DNA from: an uncultured Lachnospiraceae bacterium
Lineage (GTDB): Bacteria > Bacillota > Clostridia > Lachnospirales > Lachnospiraceae
Length of the DNA stretch: 42,044 nucleotides
Assembly (NCBI GenBank): GCA_910587095.1
Contig: CAJUMJ010000015.1
Span: forward strand, 1-42,044
Reading direction: 5' to 3'
The notes under the pieces were generated by a model, which saw only the letters and a list, made by a program, of their open reading frames with translations, searched no databases and was not told the DNA's origin. Of the stretch, positions 7,212 through 15,205 are shown piece by piece (positions within the stretch are counted from its first letter, which is position 1; every line of letters begins with the position of its first letter). Position numbers and translations under genes: made by a program.

Positions 7212-8105
7212 ATGAAACGTAAAACATTTTTATGCGCCATAGGGCTGATTGCCGTTCTGTTTGCCGGCTGCTCCAGGCAGCAGGGCCAGGCGAGCTATAT
7301 CGGTGCGGAAACCGCAAAGCAAACGGCTTTGGAAGCGGCCTCTTTGTCAGAGCAGGCGGTAAGTTCCGTCAATACGGATATGGGCACCCGCGACGGAGCG
7401 GATTATTACCAGGTTAGCTTCGAAGCCGACGGCAAAAGCTACCGGTACGATATTGACGCGCTTACCGGAAAAGTCATTCGCTCGGAAACACTGCCTGCTG
7501 CAGACGGCCAGTCCGGGCAGGCCGAACAGATCGAACAGGCCAAACAGGTCGAACAGACCAAGCCGCAGGAGGATGACGCTCCGGACACCGGCGGGGATTC
7601 CCAAAACCAGCCTGCCAAAACGACGGTTCCGGCCGCGTCGGATTCCGGTTCGGAGGACTATATCGGTGAGGAGAAAGCTCGGCGCATTGCCTTGGAGCAT
7701 GCAAAATTGGAGGAAAACCAGGTCACATTCGTTCACTCCCTCCTGGAATTTGATGACGGACTATGGGAATATGACGTAGAGTTTTATACTGCGGATTATA
7801 AGGAGTATGACTATGAAATCAACGCTTATACCGGGGAAATAATCGACTTCGATTACGATGCGGAATCCTATGCTCCACAAACCGAAAGCTCTGGCGCCAT
7901 CACGCCGGAACAGGCCAAACAACTGGCCATAGACAAAGTTCCCGGCGCATCCAAGAGCGATATACGGGAGTTTAAAACGGATTCCGATGACGGGATTGTT
8001 CTTTACGAAGGAGAAATTGTCTATGAAGGTATAGAGTATGAATTTGAGATTGACGCTGACAGCGGAACGTTCCAAGAATGGTCGGCCGAACCCTTTGACC
8101 GATAA
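7212..8105 (+). CDS. Lipoprotein with three PepSY-like domains
   Basis: A 297-residue surface lipoprotein. The signal peptide ends in a lipobox (VLFAGC, Cys near residue 19). Three PepSY-type repeats follow, each with an [AE]..AK..AL helix and a Y.Y.[IE]DA.TG strand: YIGAETAKQTALEAA ... YDIDALTGKVI; YIGEEKARRIALEHA ... YEINAYTGEII; ITPEQAKQLAIDKV ... FEIDADSGTF. Repeats 1 and 2 are separated by a Gln/Glu-rich linker (EQIEQAKQVEQTK). PepSY domains are usually extracytoplasmic and thought to inhibit proteases or act in envelope control. ATG 7212 is chosen for AGGAG 7 nt upstream and because it begins the signal peptide; the frame extends to 7104 but without such signals. It stands alone. Confidence 0.85.
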   Translation: MKRKTFLCAIGLIAVLFAGCSRQQGQASYIGAETAKQTALEAASLSEQAVSSVNTDMGTRDGADYYQVSFEADGKSYRYDIDALTGKVIRSETLPAADGQSGQAEQIEQAKQVEQTKPQEDDAPDTGGDSQNQPAKTTVPAASDSGSEDYIGEEKARRIALEHAKLEENQVTFVHSLLEFDDGLWEYDVEFYTADYKEYDYEINAYTGEIIDFDYDAESYAPQTESSGAITPEQAKQLAIDKVPGASKSDIREFKTDSDDGIVLYEGEIVYEGIEYEFEIDADSGTFQEWSAEPFDR

Positions 8106-8167
8106 CTTGTCATTGTATTCCTTTCCTGCATTGCTTATAGCGTTATTACCTGTGATAATCTGAAAAG

Positions 8168-8194
8168 GGCAGCCCTTTCCGGGCAGCCCTAAAA
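8168..8194. terminator. Possible terminator hairpin between convergent genes
   Basis: GGGCAGCCC-TTTCC-GGGCAGCCC can fold into a 9-bp stem with one central A-A mismatch, between the ends of the PepSY gene and the convergent membrane-protein gene. There is no clear T run on either side, so termination strength is doubtful. Confidence 0.4.
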
Positions 8195-8206
8195 TCCGTT
8201 ATTCTG

Positions 8207-8560
8207 TTACCGCCGGCAGCTCTCTCCGCTTTTAAAGTACAAGCGATTCAGCCTGTTATGATAAGCAATCATCCCGAGAAAACCGCCAAACACCTCCGCC
8301 ATGCACAAATACGCCCCGACAAGTCCTCCAAAAGGCATCCCGCACACATAGCAGACAATAAGCCCGGCCCCATATAAAATCCACATCAGGCCATGTTTGC
8401 GGTTATATGCACGCACATCCGTGATCTCCTCTTTCCGTGGTGGCTTCTTTCCCGCCCAAAACCCGACCGGATCTTTGCTCCGATACTGTACCATTCCAAG
8501 AATGATAATCGGACTCGTACTGATCAGCAGCACGACTGATGAAAAAATAGCTTCTGCCAT
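8207..8560 (-). CDS. Small integral membrane protein
   Basis: 117 residues with three likely membrane helices: residues about 4-23 (IFSSVVLLISTSPIIILGMV), 57-75 and 77-97. The loop between helices 1 and 2 contains VGFWAGKKPPRKEEITDVRAYNRKHG, a pattern seen in small uncharacterised clostridial membrane proteins (DUF3784-like). GGGAGGT lies 6 nt before ATG 8560. It is the last gene of the PadR operon, 12 nt after the DUF3887 gene, so it is probably under PadR control. Function unknown. Confidence 0.7.
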   Translation of the reverse strand: MAEAIFSSVVLLISTSPIIILGMVQYRSKDPVGFWAGKKPPRKEEITDVRAYNRKHGLMWILYGAGLIVCYVCGMPFGGLVGAYLCMAEVFGGFLGMIAYHNRLNRLYFKSGESCRR

Positions 8561-8572
8561 TGTCCTACCTCC

Positions 8573-9220
8573 CTACCTCACATAAAGCCCTGACAACCGC
8601 ATATCCCGATCGTATGTCAGTCGATAAGTAACGCTCACATTTTCATAGGTGACCGTCATCTCTCCGACTGCGAAATGCTCTTTTCCCTGTATCATCTCCA
8701 CCATATATACCGCACCGAACTGTTTTCGCTCCCCCCAGTTATCGGACAGCGTCGCCCGCATTTTTTCTCTCGTCTCCGCATTGAAGACAGCCTGCATCTG
8801 TGGAACGGCATTTTCCTGCAAGGAGTCGTAATCTTCGGCATCCAGCAACTCGATCGTCTCCTTCATGGTTTCTTCAACTTCTTCTTTGTCAAAGTATCGG
8901 CTCTTCTCTATATCCGAAGTTTTCGGAAGCATCCAGACCGCAAGCAGCACAAGAAAAATCAGTACCAGGAAAATGGAAATTACAATTTTCACTACCTTAT
9001 TTCCGGAGTACTGCCTCAGCTCCCTGATCGAAAGATTTTCATTAAAGCCATCCGCGATCTCCTCAGCCGCACCCATCCGTAAAATAATTTCTTCCAGCCG
9101 TTCTCCCTGCTTTGTTCGCATCCGTATGTCTGCCAAAAGCTGCTTTTTAATCTCCTTTTTCCTTTTCGCACCGCACTTAAGTTTCTTTGCGACAGCGTTA
9201 ACATACTGTTTTTCGTCCAT
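8573..9220 (-). CDS. HAAS/DUF3887-type membrane protein of a PadR operon
   Basis: 215 residues. The first 65 form a helical cytosolic domain like the HAAS/DUF1700 module usually encoded beside PadR regulators (YVNAVAKKLKCGAKRKKEIKKQLLADI ... GAAEEIADGFNEN). One membrane helix follows (about 74-96, KIVISIFLVLIFLVLLAVWML). The outer part resembles DUF3887 (EETIELLDAEDYDSLQE ... MTVTYENVSVTYRLTYDRDMRLSGLYV). ATG 9220 lies 3 nt after the padR stop, with GGAGG inside the padR end, so the two are translationally coupled. It likely works with PadR in a membrane-stress circuit, but this is inferred from the genomic pairing. Confidence 0.8.
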   Translation of the reverse strand: MDEKQYVNAVAKKLKCGAKRKKEIKKQLLADIRMRTKQGERLEEIILRMGAAEEIADGFNENLSIRELRQYSGNKVVKIVISIFLVLIFLVLLAVWMLPKTSDIEKSRYFDKEEVEETMKETIELLDAEDYDSLQENAVPQMQAVFNAETREKMRATLSDNWGERKQFGAVYMVEMIQGKEHFAVGEMTVTYENVSVTYRLTYDRDMRLSGLYVR

Positions 9221-9223
9221 TGC

Positions 9224-9562
9224 CTAATCCTCCATAATCCTGAGCACGCCATCCAAAATCCGCTTCCAGACTTCCTCTATTTCAGTAAGCGCTTTTTTTC
9301 CTTCCTCGGTAATCTCGTAATACTTTCTAGGCACCTGCTTCCCCACAGCTTCACTCCACTTGCCTGCCACAAGTCTATCATCCTCAAGCCGGTAAAGAAT
9401 CGGATATAACGTACCGTCTTTTAACAAAAACGTATCTCCGCTCTTTTCCTTCATCTCCTGGATAATCTGATATCCATACTTGGCTTCCGATTTTAACAGC
9501 CGCAGGACAAGCATATCCAACACACCTTTCTTCATTTGTCTCTCATATTTTTCATTCATCAT
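9224..9562 (-). CDS. PadR-family transcriptional repressor
   Basis: 112 residues, a complete PadR winged helix: KGVLDMLVLRLLKSEAKYGYQI, DGTLYPILYRLEDDRLV, then PRKYYEITEEGKKALTEIEEVW. The conserved GYxI, YPxLxRLE and R.YYxiT motifs are all present; the short C-terminal helix makes it a subfamily-2 type dimer. Two adjacent ATG codons (9562, 9559) are possible starts, neither with a strong ribosome site. It leads an operon with the HAAS/DUF3887 protein and a small membrane protein. Its promoter contains inverted repeats suited to autorepression (9633-9682). Confidence 0.92.
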   Translation of the reverse strand: MMNEKYERQMKKGVLDMLVLRLLKSEAKYGYQIIQEMKEKSGDTFLLKDGTLYPILYRLEDDRLVAGKWSEAVGKQVPRKYYEITEEGKKALTEIEEVWKRILDGVLRIMED

Positions 9563-9632
9563 ATTTTTTCATTGCCACATATGCTTCCGCCATGTAATGT
9601 CTGTTTGCCAATCTATATCTGCATTCCCCACA

Positions 9633-9682
9633 TACTTTGTATTACTAAGTATATTATAAAAACAAAGTATAAGGAAGTCAAC
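9633..9682 (-). promoter_or_regulatory. PadR operon promoter with inverted-repeat operator
   Basis: Reading leftward: -35 TTGACT (complement of 9677-9682), 17-bp spacer, -10 TATAAT (complement of 9654-9659). A perfect 9-bp inverted repeat ATACTTTGT (9633-9641) / ACAAAGTAT (9663-9671) places one arm in the spacer and one just downstream of the -10. A nested ATACTT...AAGTAT pair lies at 9633-9653. This layout suits PadR autorepression; the operator role is inferred. Confidence 0.75.
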
Positions 9683-9746
9683 AAATTTCCATATGCGGAC
9701 CAGTATTATCGGGAAGAGAATAATTTCCTTACGCGCCCCTGCGCAT

Positions 9747-9784
9747 AAAAAAAGTGAGAACCCCGGCTCTTGCCGCGTTCCCAC
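9747..9784 (-). terminator. Rho-independent terminator of the GH3 gene
   Basis: On the minus strand a GC-rich stem (9772-9784 pairing with 9754-9767, loop AAGA, one or two mismatches) is followed by seven Ts (A7 at 9747-9753). It lies 30 nt past the GH3 stop. Confidence 0.8.
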
Positions 9785-9813
9785 CATTTATAACTTCCTA
9801 TATGTATTCGCCT

Positions 9814-11295
9814 CTAATCCTCCAGCTTCCCGGCACACTTCACCCGGTAAATCCGATCCAGAGACTCATTGATCCGCTCCTCCGAAATCGTTCCGTCCTG
9901 CACCGCGGCGAGTACCGCGCCGTAAGCTTTCTCAAAATCTTCCGGCATAAGCAGCATATCGACTCCGGCCTGCAGCGCCATTACCGCCGCCTCCTCGGGC
10001 GTATAATAGTCCGTAATCGCCGTCATATCCAGCGCGTCCGTAATAATCACACCTTCAAATCCCAGTTCTCCCCGCAAAATATCGGTAACCACTTTCCCTG
10101 AGAGCGAGCAAGGCACATTGTCCTCATCCAGCGCAGGAGCTGTGGCATGACTCACCATCACAAAATCCGCGCCGGCCGCGATTCCCGCAGAGAAAGGCAC
10201 GAAATCCGCAGCTCTCAGTTCGTCAGCCGTCCTGGTGATTTCTACCCTGCCGTCATGTGTGTCCTCCGCTGTGCTGCCAAGCCCCGGGAAATGTTTCAGG
10301 CAGGCACTCACACCCGTTCCCTCAATCCCTTCCGCCACATTGGCGGCCATCTCTCCCACAAGCTGGGCGTCCGAACCAAATACACGATTTCCCAGCGCGC
10401 TTTTTGTTCCCTCCACAGCCACATCCGCCACCGGCGCAAAATTAACGTTAAACCCAAGTTCCTTCAAGTAGGAACCGATGGTATTCCCGGCAGCATTGGC
10501 CTGTGAAACGTCACCCGATTCACCGATTGTCGCCATGTCACCCACCTTGTCTACTTCAATCTTGCTGTTTGCGACCCGGCTGACATCGCCGCCCTCCTCA
10601 TCCACGGCCAAAAACATCGGATAACTGCTCATGGACGTCGTATTGGAAAGCATCTTCATAATCTGTTCCCGATCCTGGATATTTTTTGCAAAATAAATCA
10701 TTCCGCCTACCGCGTATTGATTCAACGCCTCCTGCGTACCGTCTCCGGCCTGCGTAGCCGTCTTCACGCCTGTCAGCGCCTCCGGCGTCACCATAAACAG
10801 TCCTGCCACTTTATCTTCTATCGGCATCTCGGAATAGTAGGAAGCCGCCAGTTCTCCCAGGAAGTCTACTTCCTCTTCCGGTTCTTCCTCCACCACGGGC
10901 TCCGGCGTATCAATCACCAGCTCTTCCTCCTCCTTCTCCGCCTGCTGCGCTTCCTCCAGCGCCCTGGCTTCCTCTTTCTCCTCTCGTTTCTGCTGTATCA
11001 GGGAAAACACCTTTCTCCCCGCCAGAAATCCGCCTGCCGCTATGCCCGCAATCAGAAAAAAGATCACACTGTAGACAATAATCTGATTGCGCACACGCCG
11101 TCTCCTTCTGTAGGCGCGGCGCTCTTCCTCAGTCCACTCTTCTTCGTCCTCTAAATCCTCTTCATCGTCATCTTCGTCATCCTCTTCATCGTCTTCGTCA
11201 TCCTCGCCAGTCTCTTCGTCATCGTCTTCCAGCTCCTCGTCATCGTCAAATTCCTCGTCAGAATACCCTTTTTTTCTTATGCGCAGCTTTCCCAT
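9814..11295 (-). CDS. Membrane-anchored GH3 beta-N-acetylhexosaminidase (NagZ-like)
   Basis: A cell-surface glycosidase of family GH3, expected to cleave N-acetylglucosamine-type linkages in peptidoglycan fragments. From the ATG at 11295 (493 residues): a basic start (GKLRIRKKG); a strikingly acidic cytosolic segment of nearly unbroken Asp/Glu; a basic RRAYRRRRRVRNQ; one membrane helix (IIVYSVIFFLIAGIAAGGFLAG); an acidic/Ala-rich stalk; then the catalytic barrel. Key motifs: VDEEGG, NFAPVADV, KHFPGLGSTAEDTHD (catalytic Asp/His loop) and ITDALDMTAI (nucleophile Asp). The second half of KHFPGHG reads GLG, a small deviation. The frame extends to 11433, but neither start has a good ribosome site, so the start is uncertain. 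Confidence 0.85.
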   Translation of the reverse strand: MGKLRIRKKGYSDEEFDDDEELEDDDEETGEDDEDDEEDDEDDDEEDLEDEEEWTEEERRAYRRRRRVRNQIIVYSVIFFLIAGIAAGGFLAGRKVFSLIQQKREEKEEARALEEAQQAEKEEEELVIDTPEPVVEEEPEEEVDFLGELAASYYSEMPIEDKVAGLFMVTPEALTGVKTATQAGDGTQEALNQYAVGGMIYFAKNIQDREQIMKMLSNTTSMSSYPMFLAVDEEGGDVSRVANSKIEVDKVGDMATIGESGDVSQANAAGNTIGSYLKELGFNVNFAPVADVAVEGTKSALGNRVFGSDAQLVGEMAANVAEGIEGTGVSACLKHFPGLGSTAEDTHDGRVEITRTADELRAADFVPFSAGIAAGADFVMVSHATAPALDEDNVPCSLSGKVVTDILRGELGFEGVIITDALDMTAITDYYTPEEAAVMALQAGVDMLLMPEDFEKAYGAVLAAVQDGTISEERINESLDRIYRVKCAGKLED

Positions 11296-11542
11296 CGTCT
11301 GTAACCATGTCCTTTCCGAAATGCATAGGTTTACGCTTCCTGTCAATCCGCCTCCGGGCATACATCTATTCCCGATTACCATCCTGATATAAGATACAAG
11401 GCTTTCATCTCCTGTAACTTCTAAATCATACAAGATATAGTAACTCTGAGTATACTATAACCTATTTTTTGTGGAAAAGCCACCCTATTTTTTTCACAAG
11501 GAGTTTTGCGTCCCATAAGATGTCTTTTTTAAACATGCGAAA

Positions 11543-11895
11543 CGGGTATTCATTCTCTAAGGAATCAATACCCGCCTCTAAAACTCACTGTCCAATGGCC
11601 TTTACCTCCGCTTTTCCCTCACGTCCTCTTTCCATCTCTTCTCTTCGTATTCCGATACTGTGGCGTCCTGTACCCCTCTCCCCTCGGATCCTTCTCTTTT
11701 TCGTAATCCGTTTTCTTCGACTGTGGGATAATCCCGGGTTCCGTTCTCTGATTCGCCATCCTCTACCATGTACTCGATTCCGCTCGTTTTTCATTGGTCT
11801 GCTATTCACTTGTCGTTTTCTGATGTGTCAGCCTAAGTTTTTGGTGGACCGTACCTCTCTTTCTTTTAGTTTATCTATGTGAAGTGTTTCTTTAT
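11543..11895 (-). ncRNA. Candidate small RNA or non-coding transcript
   Basis: This roughly 350-nt stretch follows a near-consensus leftward promoter (11902-11929) and ends at a strong hairpin (11543-11574: 8-bp CGGGTATT/AATACCCG plus ATTC/GAAT). The longest leftward frame (11585-11809, 74 codons, mostly Arg/Lys/Glu) has no ribosome site and no protein-like pattern; other frames are short. The RNA would be very purine-rich, with about eleven GGA triplets. It does not match the core motifs of RNase P RNA, tmRNA, SRP RNA or 6S RNA that I know. No clear T run follows the hairpin, so the end is uncertain. Confidence 0.35.
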
Positions 11896-11901
11896 GGTTT
11901 T

Positions 11902-11929
11902 ATTATATCACCTGGTTTCCATTTGTCAA
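11902..11929 (-). promoter_or_regulatory. Strong SigA-type promoter driving the non-coding stretch
   Basis: Leftward TTGACA (complement of 11924-11929), 16-bp spacer, TATAAT (complement of 11902-11907). Both hexamers are consensus; transcription should start near 11895. No protein gene begins within 500 bases downstream on this strand except the GH3 gene at about 11295. Confidence 0.7.
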
Positions 11930-12142
11930 TACATTTTTTAAATTTTTTCAATAATTTTTAAATCTTTCTATTACATCTGCTTATTTTCTTGATTTTAAGA
12001 ATTTATCATATAATTAACAGACTATTTTCCTCGTGATCACAAATAATCTAACTCATGACCACCGCAAAATCCACTGTCACAGAAAAAGCAACCTGGCAAA
12101 GAACAATCCGCCTGCCGGAGATATCTCCCGCAAAAACCGTGC

Positions 12143-12172
12143 TTGCATAGCCACATGGTACAGTGCTACAAT
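12143..12172 (+). promoter_or_regulatory. Possible promoter of the LUD-domain gene
   Basis: TTGCAT (12143-12148), 18-bp spacer, TACAAT (12167-12172), about 140 nt upstream of ATG 12312. The untranslated leader includes a small hairpin TCTGC-TTC-GCAGA near 12230. The interval 11930-12311 otherwise has no recognisable gene. Confidence 0.4.
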
Positions 12173-12311
12173 TGAGTCACTAAACCCGCAGCAGTCTTCA
12201 AATATACATACAGGCATTCGCCAGATATCTGCTTCGCAGACGCAGATTGAACATAGCCAAGCCAGATCATTGCACGCGGGAATCAAATATCATTTGAGGG
12301 AGGTAATACAG

Positions 12312-12947
12312 ATGTCGCACAAAAAAACAGCTCTGTCCAGGCAGGCACAGAGCATTATTAAAAACTTGGAAGAAAGAAATATGGAAGGGTACTATTTTGA
12401 GTCGTCATCGGCCTGCATCGAAGCCATTCTCGCCGAAATGCCTTCCGGCTCCATCATTGGCTGGGGCGGAAGCGAGACTTTAAAGGAATGCGGCCTGATG
12501 GATGCAATCCACGTCGGTTCCTACGAGCTCTTAGACCGCAGCGCTGCCAAGACCCCTGAGGAATCCCGGCAAATCTATGCCAGAACCGTTCTGGCGGATT
12601 ATTTTCTCACCAGCACCAATGCCATCACGCTAGACGGAGAGCTCGTCAATATCGACGGTAACGGCAACCGTGTCGCCTGCCTGATTCAGGGCCCCTCCCA
12701 TGTCATAGTAGTGGCCGGCATGAACAAAGTTGCTCCCGATGTAAAGAGCGCAGTCGCCAGAATTCGGAATGTCGCCTCCCCTGCCAATGCCATCCGCCTT
12801 GACCGGAAACTGCCCTGTGCGGCAACCGGCGTCTGTCACAACTGCCTCTCCCCCGAATGCTTCTGCTGCCAGATTGTTGTAACAAGACGAAGCATGCATC
12901 CCGGCCGGATCAAGGTATTCCTTGTCGGCGAAGAACTGGGCTATTAA
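12312..12947 (+). CDS. LUD-domain protein (LutC/YkgG-like)
   Basis: 211 residues of the LUD (DUF162) family, which includes the LutB/LutC subunits of lactate oxidation and many uncharacterised stand-alone clostridial proteins. Visible marks: SIIGWGGSETLKECGL (the GGSxT..E.G motif), DYFLTSTNAITLDGELVNIDGNGNRVA, VIVVAGMNKV, and a Cys-rich end (CAATGVCHNCLSPECFCCQI) followed by a typical IKVFLVGEELGY tail. ATG 12312 has GGGAGGT 8 nt upstream; a longer frame reaching 12033 covers leader sequence. No lutA/lutB partner is adjacent, so a role in lactate oxidation is not supported; the Cys cluster suggests metal or Fe-S binding. It converges on the hydrogenase-sensor gene. Confidence 0.85.
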   Translation: MSHKKTALSRQAQSIIKNLEERNMEGYYFESSSACIEAILAEMPSGSIIGWGGSETLKECGLMDAIHVGSYELLDRSAAKTPEESRQIYARTVLADYFLTSTNAITLDGELVNIDGNGNRVACLIQGPSHVIVVAGMNKVAPDVKSAVARIRNVASPANAIRLDRKLPCAATGVCHNCLSPECFCCQIVVTRRSMHPGRIKVFLVGEELGY

Positions 12948-12970
12948 CAGCCTCCTTTGCACGAAAAAAT

Positions 12971-13025
12971 AATGCCGGAAACAGTTTGCACGTAAGACGT
13001 ATCCTGTTTCCGGCATTTTCTTTTC
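12971..13025. terminator. Bidirectional rho-independent terminator
   Basis: Perfect 14-bp stem AATGCCGGAAACAG (12971-12984) / CTGTTTCCGGCATT (13003-13016). Rightward it is followed by TTCTTTTCT; leftward by ATTTTTTCG. It serves both the LUD gene and the convergent hydrogenase-sensor gene. Confidence 0.9.
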
Positions 13026-13084
13026 TGTTGTATAAGCGGTAATTCCGGACTTTGAAAAAGTGTGCACAATTGAAAAACGGCAAA

Positions 13085-15037
13085 CTAATCGTTCAGCTCA
13101 GCCAGCTTTGCTTTCAAGTCTGCAGACACCGTGCTAACCATATCGGCTGACGCCGCAATCTCCTCCGTGGAGGCCGCAAGATTTGTCACGCGGAGGTTCA
13201 CGCCATCTATAATATAAATCAGCTTTTCGGCGTCTCTCAAAAGCTCGGAGATCGCCGTACGGATCTGCTCCTTGTTCGCGTTGCTGTCGCTGGCCGTATC
13301 CTTGGAGGAATCCGCCAGCTTCTTGATGTTCTCGGCGATAATCGCAAAGCCCCTTCCGGATTCCCCTGCTCTCGCCGCCTCGATACTGGCATTCAGCGCA
13401 AGAAGGTTCGTCTCCTCCGCCACGTTCGTAATCTCCTCGTTATTCTCCTCCAGCTTTACGAGCAGTCCCTGTATCTTTTCCAGGGCATCGTCCAGTTGAT
13501 CACAGAACTGCACTACGTCGCTCATGGAGGTCGATATACCCGTACTTTCCTCCGCGTTGCTGTTGTTTCCCTCCGACATCTCCGAAATGGAAGTGTCAAG
13601 GCTGCTGAAATCTACCTGCACCTCGGCAATCAGCCCGGCGATCTTTTCATTTTTCTCCTGGAGCTCGGCATTTTTTTGCTCCACCTCGGAGGCCATCGCT
13701 CTGGCGAGTTCTCCCTCCTTCTCCACCTCGCCTTTTACAAACTGGATACAGTTATAAATATTGTTACATTCGTTGTAAACCGCAACCGCCATCTTTTTAC
13801 AGCTCTCGTAGCCGCAAGCGGAACAGTTGATCATGCGCTCAGCGTCCGTACGCTTGTCCATAGACAGATAAATTTTCTCCAGATCCGCTTCGCCCGGCTT
13901 CTTCGCCGTCACAATTGCCGATTTGTCGGTGTAATGCCTGATAAAATCATTGATATCCAGATTCGCAAACTGCTTGTTGAATCTTGCAAGTCTCTGCTTC
14001 GGCGTAAGCTTCCTGCTGAAAGCATGTTTCCTATCATTTTTTTTGCTGACCTCTTTGATCTTCTGAAGCTCATAGAGCGTGTCGTCCGATTTCGTTTTCT
14101 CCACTTCCACACCCGGGCCATAAATACATCCTTTTGCGCAGTTTAGAGCATCCACCATAAACGGCAGCTCCCTTTTACCTAAAACTCTCTTCTTATAGTC
14201 CGACAGGAATTTATAAGTATGCGCCTCTCCTTCTATCTGCCGGATAAAAATATCCTCTCCGCAGAACCAGTAGACATTCTCCTTGAGGCCGCCGGGCATG
14301 GGATAGATTGACCCCAGCCCATACTCAATCTCGTCAGTCACGGCCGGACCGGAAATACCGTTCTGTCTCACATATTTCATCAGATGGTCAAACGTCACGT
14401 TGTAAGAGATATAACCACCGCAGTTGGGATCGTCAATCTCATTCTTTTTCGCGATACATGGACTGATGAATGCAAGTTTGTCGGACACTTTCATATATTT
14501 TTTCACATAAATCGCTCCGCACATCATAGGCGAATGCACCGGCATCAGCCGCGGAAGCAACTCGGGAATATACTTTTCTATGTACCCCACGACAGCCGGG
14601 CAGGGTTGGGAAATACCGCCGGTAAAATTATGCTCCGAAATGTATTTTACATACCCCCAGGTAGTGATATCCGCACCGAAGCTGATGCTGATAATCCGAT
14701 TCACTCCCAATTTTTTCAAACCGCCCAAAACGGAGGCGTACTCTCTCGGATAGTTCGCCAGAAAGGCGGGCGCCACAAGAAGCGATATCTTTTCTCCCCT
14801 TTTAAGGTCTTCAAAAAACCTTTCCGTGTCGTCATAATAACTTCTGGCATCATGCGCGCAGGCATCAAAGCAGGCCCCACAACTGATACACTGACTGCCA
14901 TCCACGATAATCTTATTCCTGCCGTTTTCCTCCACAGCGCGGTTAGCCGTCAACACGGGACAGGCGGAAATGCACTTATTACACCCTACACAGTTGTCAT
15001 TGGTATACACCAACGCTTCCAATGTTTGATTCGCCAT
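13085..15037 (-). CDS. Cytosolic [FeFe]-hydrogenase-like redox/H2 sensor fused to a chemoreceptor signalling domain
   Basis: 650 residues, no membrane helix. Domain order: two [4Fe-4S] ferredoxin motifs (C16..C26 and C50..C60, CxxCxxCxxxC); a hydrogenase large-subunit domain (about 80-310); a further Cys-rich Fe-S motif of the CSACGYESC type (405-413, plus C424, C430); coiled coil; and a methyl-accepting chemotaxis signalling hairpin (about 440-650) with tip EETNLLALNASIEAARAGESGRGFA. The cysteines that hold the H-cluster cubane are kept (C146, C194, C300, C304). The neighbouring cysteine used for proton transfer in catalytic enzymes (TSCCP) is Pro here (QPCP), and MPC is SPC. This fits sensory, not catalytic, group C/D-type hydrogenases. 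GGAGG precedes ATG 15037. No chemotaxis genes are in the window. Confidence 0.88.
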   Translation of the reverse strand: MANQTLEALVYTNDNCVGCNKCISACPVLTANRAVEENGRNKIIVDGSQCISCGACFDACAHDARSYYDDTERFFEDLKRGEKISLLVAPAFLANYPREYASVLGGLKKLGVNRIISISFGADITTWGYVKYISEHNFTGGISQPCPAVVGYIEKYIPELLPRLMPVHSPMMCGAIYVKKYMKVSDKLAFISPCIAKKNEIDDPNCGGYISYNVTFDHLMKYVRQNGISGPAVTDEIEYGLGSIYPMPGGLKENVYWFCGEDIFIRQIEGEAHTYKFLSDYKKRVLGKRELPFMVDALNCAKGCIYGPGVEVEKTKSDDTLYELQKIKEVSKKNDRKHAFSRKLTPKQRLARFNKQFANLDINDFIRHYTDKSAIVTAKKPGEADLEKIYLSMDKRTDAERMINCSACGYESCKKMAVAVYNECNNIYNCIQFVKGEVEKEGELARAMASEVEQKNAELQEKNEKIAGLIAEVQVDFSSLDTSISEMSEGNNSNAEESTGISTSMSDVVQFCDQLDDALEKIQGLLVKLEENNEEITNVAEETNLLALNASIEAARAGESGRGFAIIAENIKKLADSSKDTASDSNANKEQIRTAISELLRDAEKLIYIIDGVNLRVTNLAASTEEIAASADMVSTVSADLKAKLAELND

Positions 15038-15116
15038 ATTAACCTCCAGAATTCATAAAAAATATTCGTTATCGCGTCTATTGTATCTTTCGCACAATTA
15101 TTATGGTTATTTTACC

Positions 15117-15160
15117 ACAAAAAAGCAGAAAAACAAACAATTTTTTATCTGTTTTTCTGC
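15117..15160 (-). terminator. Terminator of the glyA-hom-lysC operon
   Basis: Leftward stem GCAGAAAAACA / TGTTTTTCTGC (15150-15160 with 15125-15135), followed by a T run (A run at 15117-15124 on the plus strand). It lies about 45 nt after the lysC stop. Confidence 0.8.
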
Positions 15161-15205
15161 CTTGACTTTACAATATTCAATATTTATGACCAATGAACAC
15201 ATCAT

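Noticed and set aside
11469..11882. 137-codon plus-strand frame in the non-coding stretch
   Set aside because: No ribosome site, composition (Ser/Phe/Arg/Leu) typical of the complement of a purine-rich strand, and it runs against the strong leftward promoter.
12033..12311. N-terminal extension of the LUD protein
   Set aside because: The conserved family start and the GGGAGGT site support ATG 12312; the extension has no similarity and contains the probable promoter.
12312..12947. Lactate-oxidation LutC assignment
   Set aside because: No lutA or lutB genes are adjacent and the Cys-rich tail is typical of stand-alone LUD proteins, so only the family is named.
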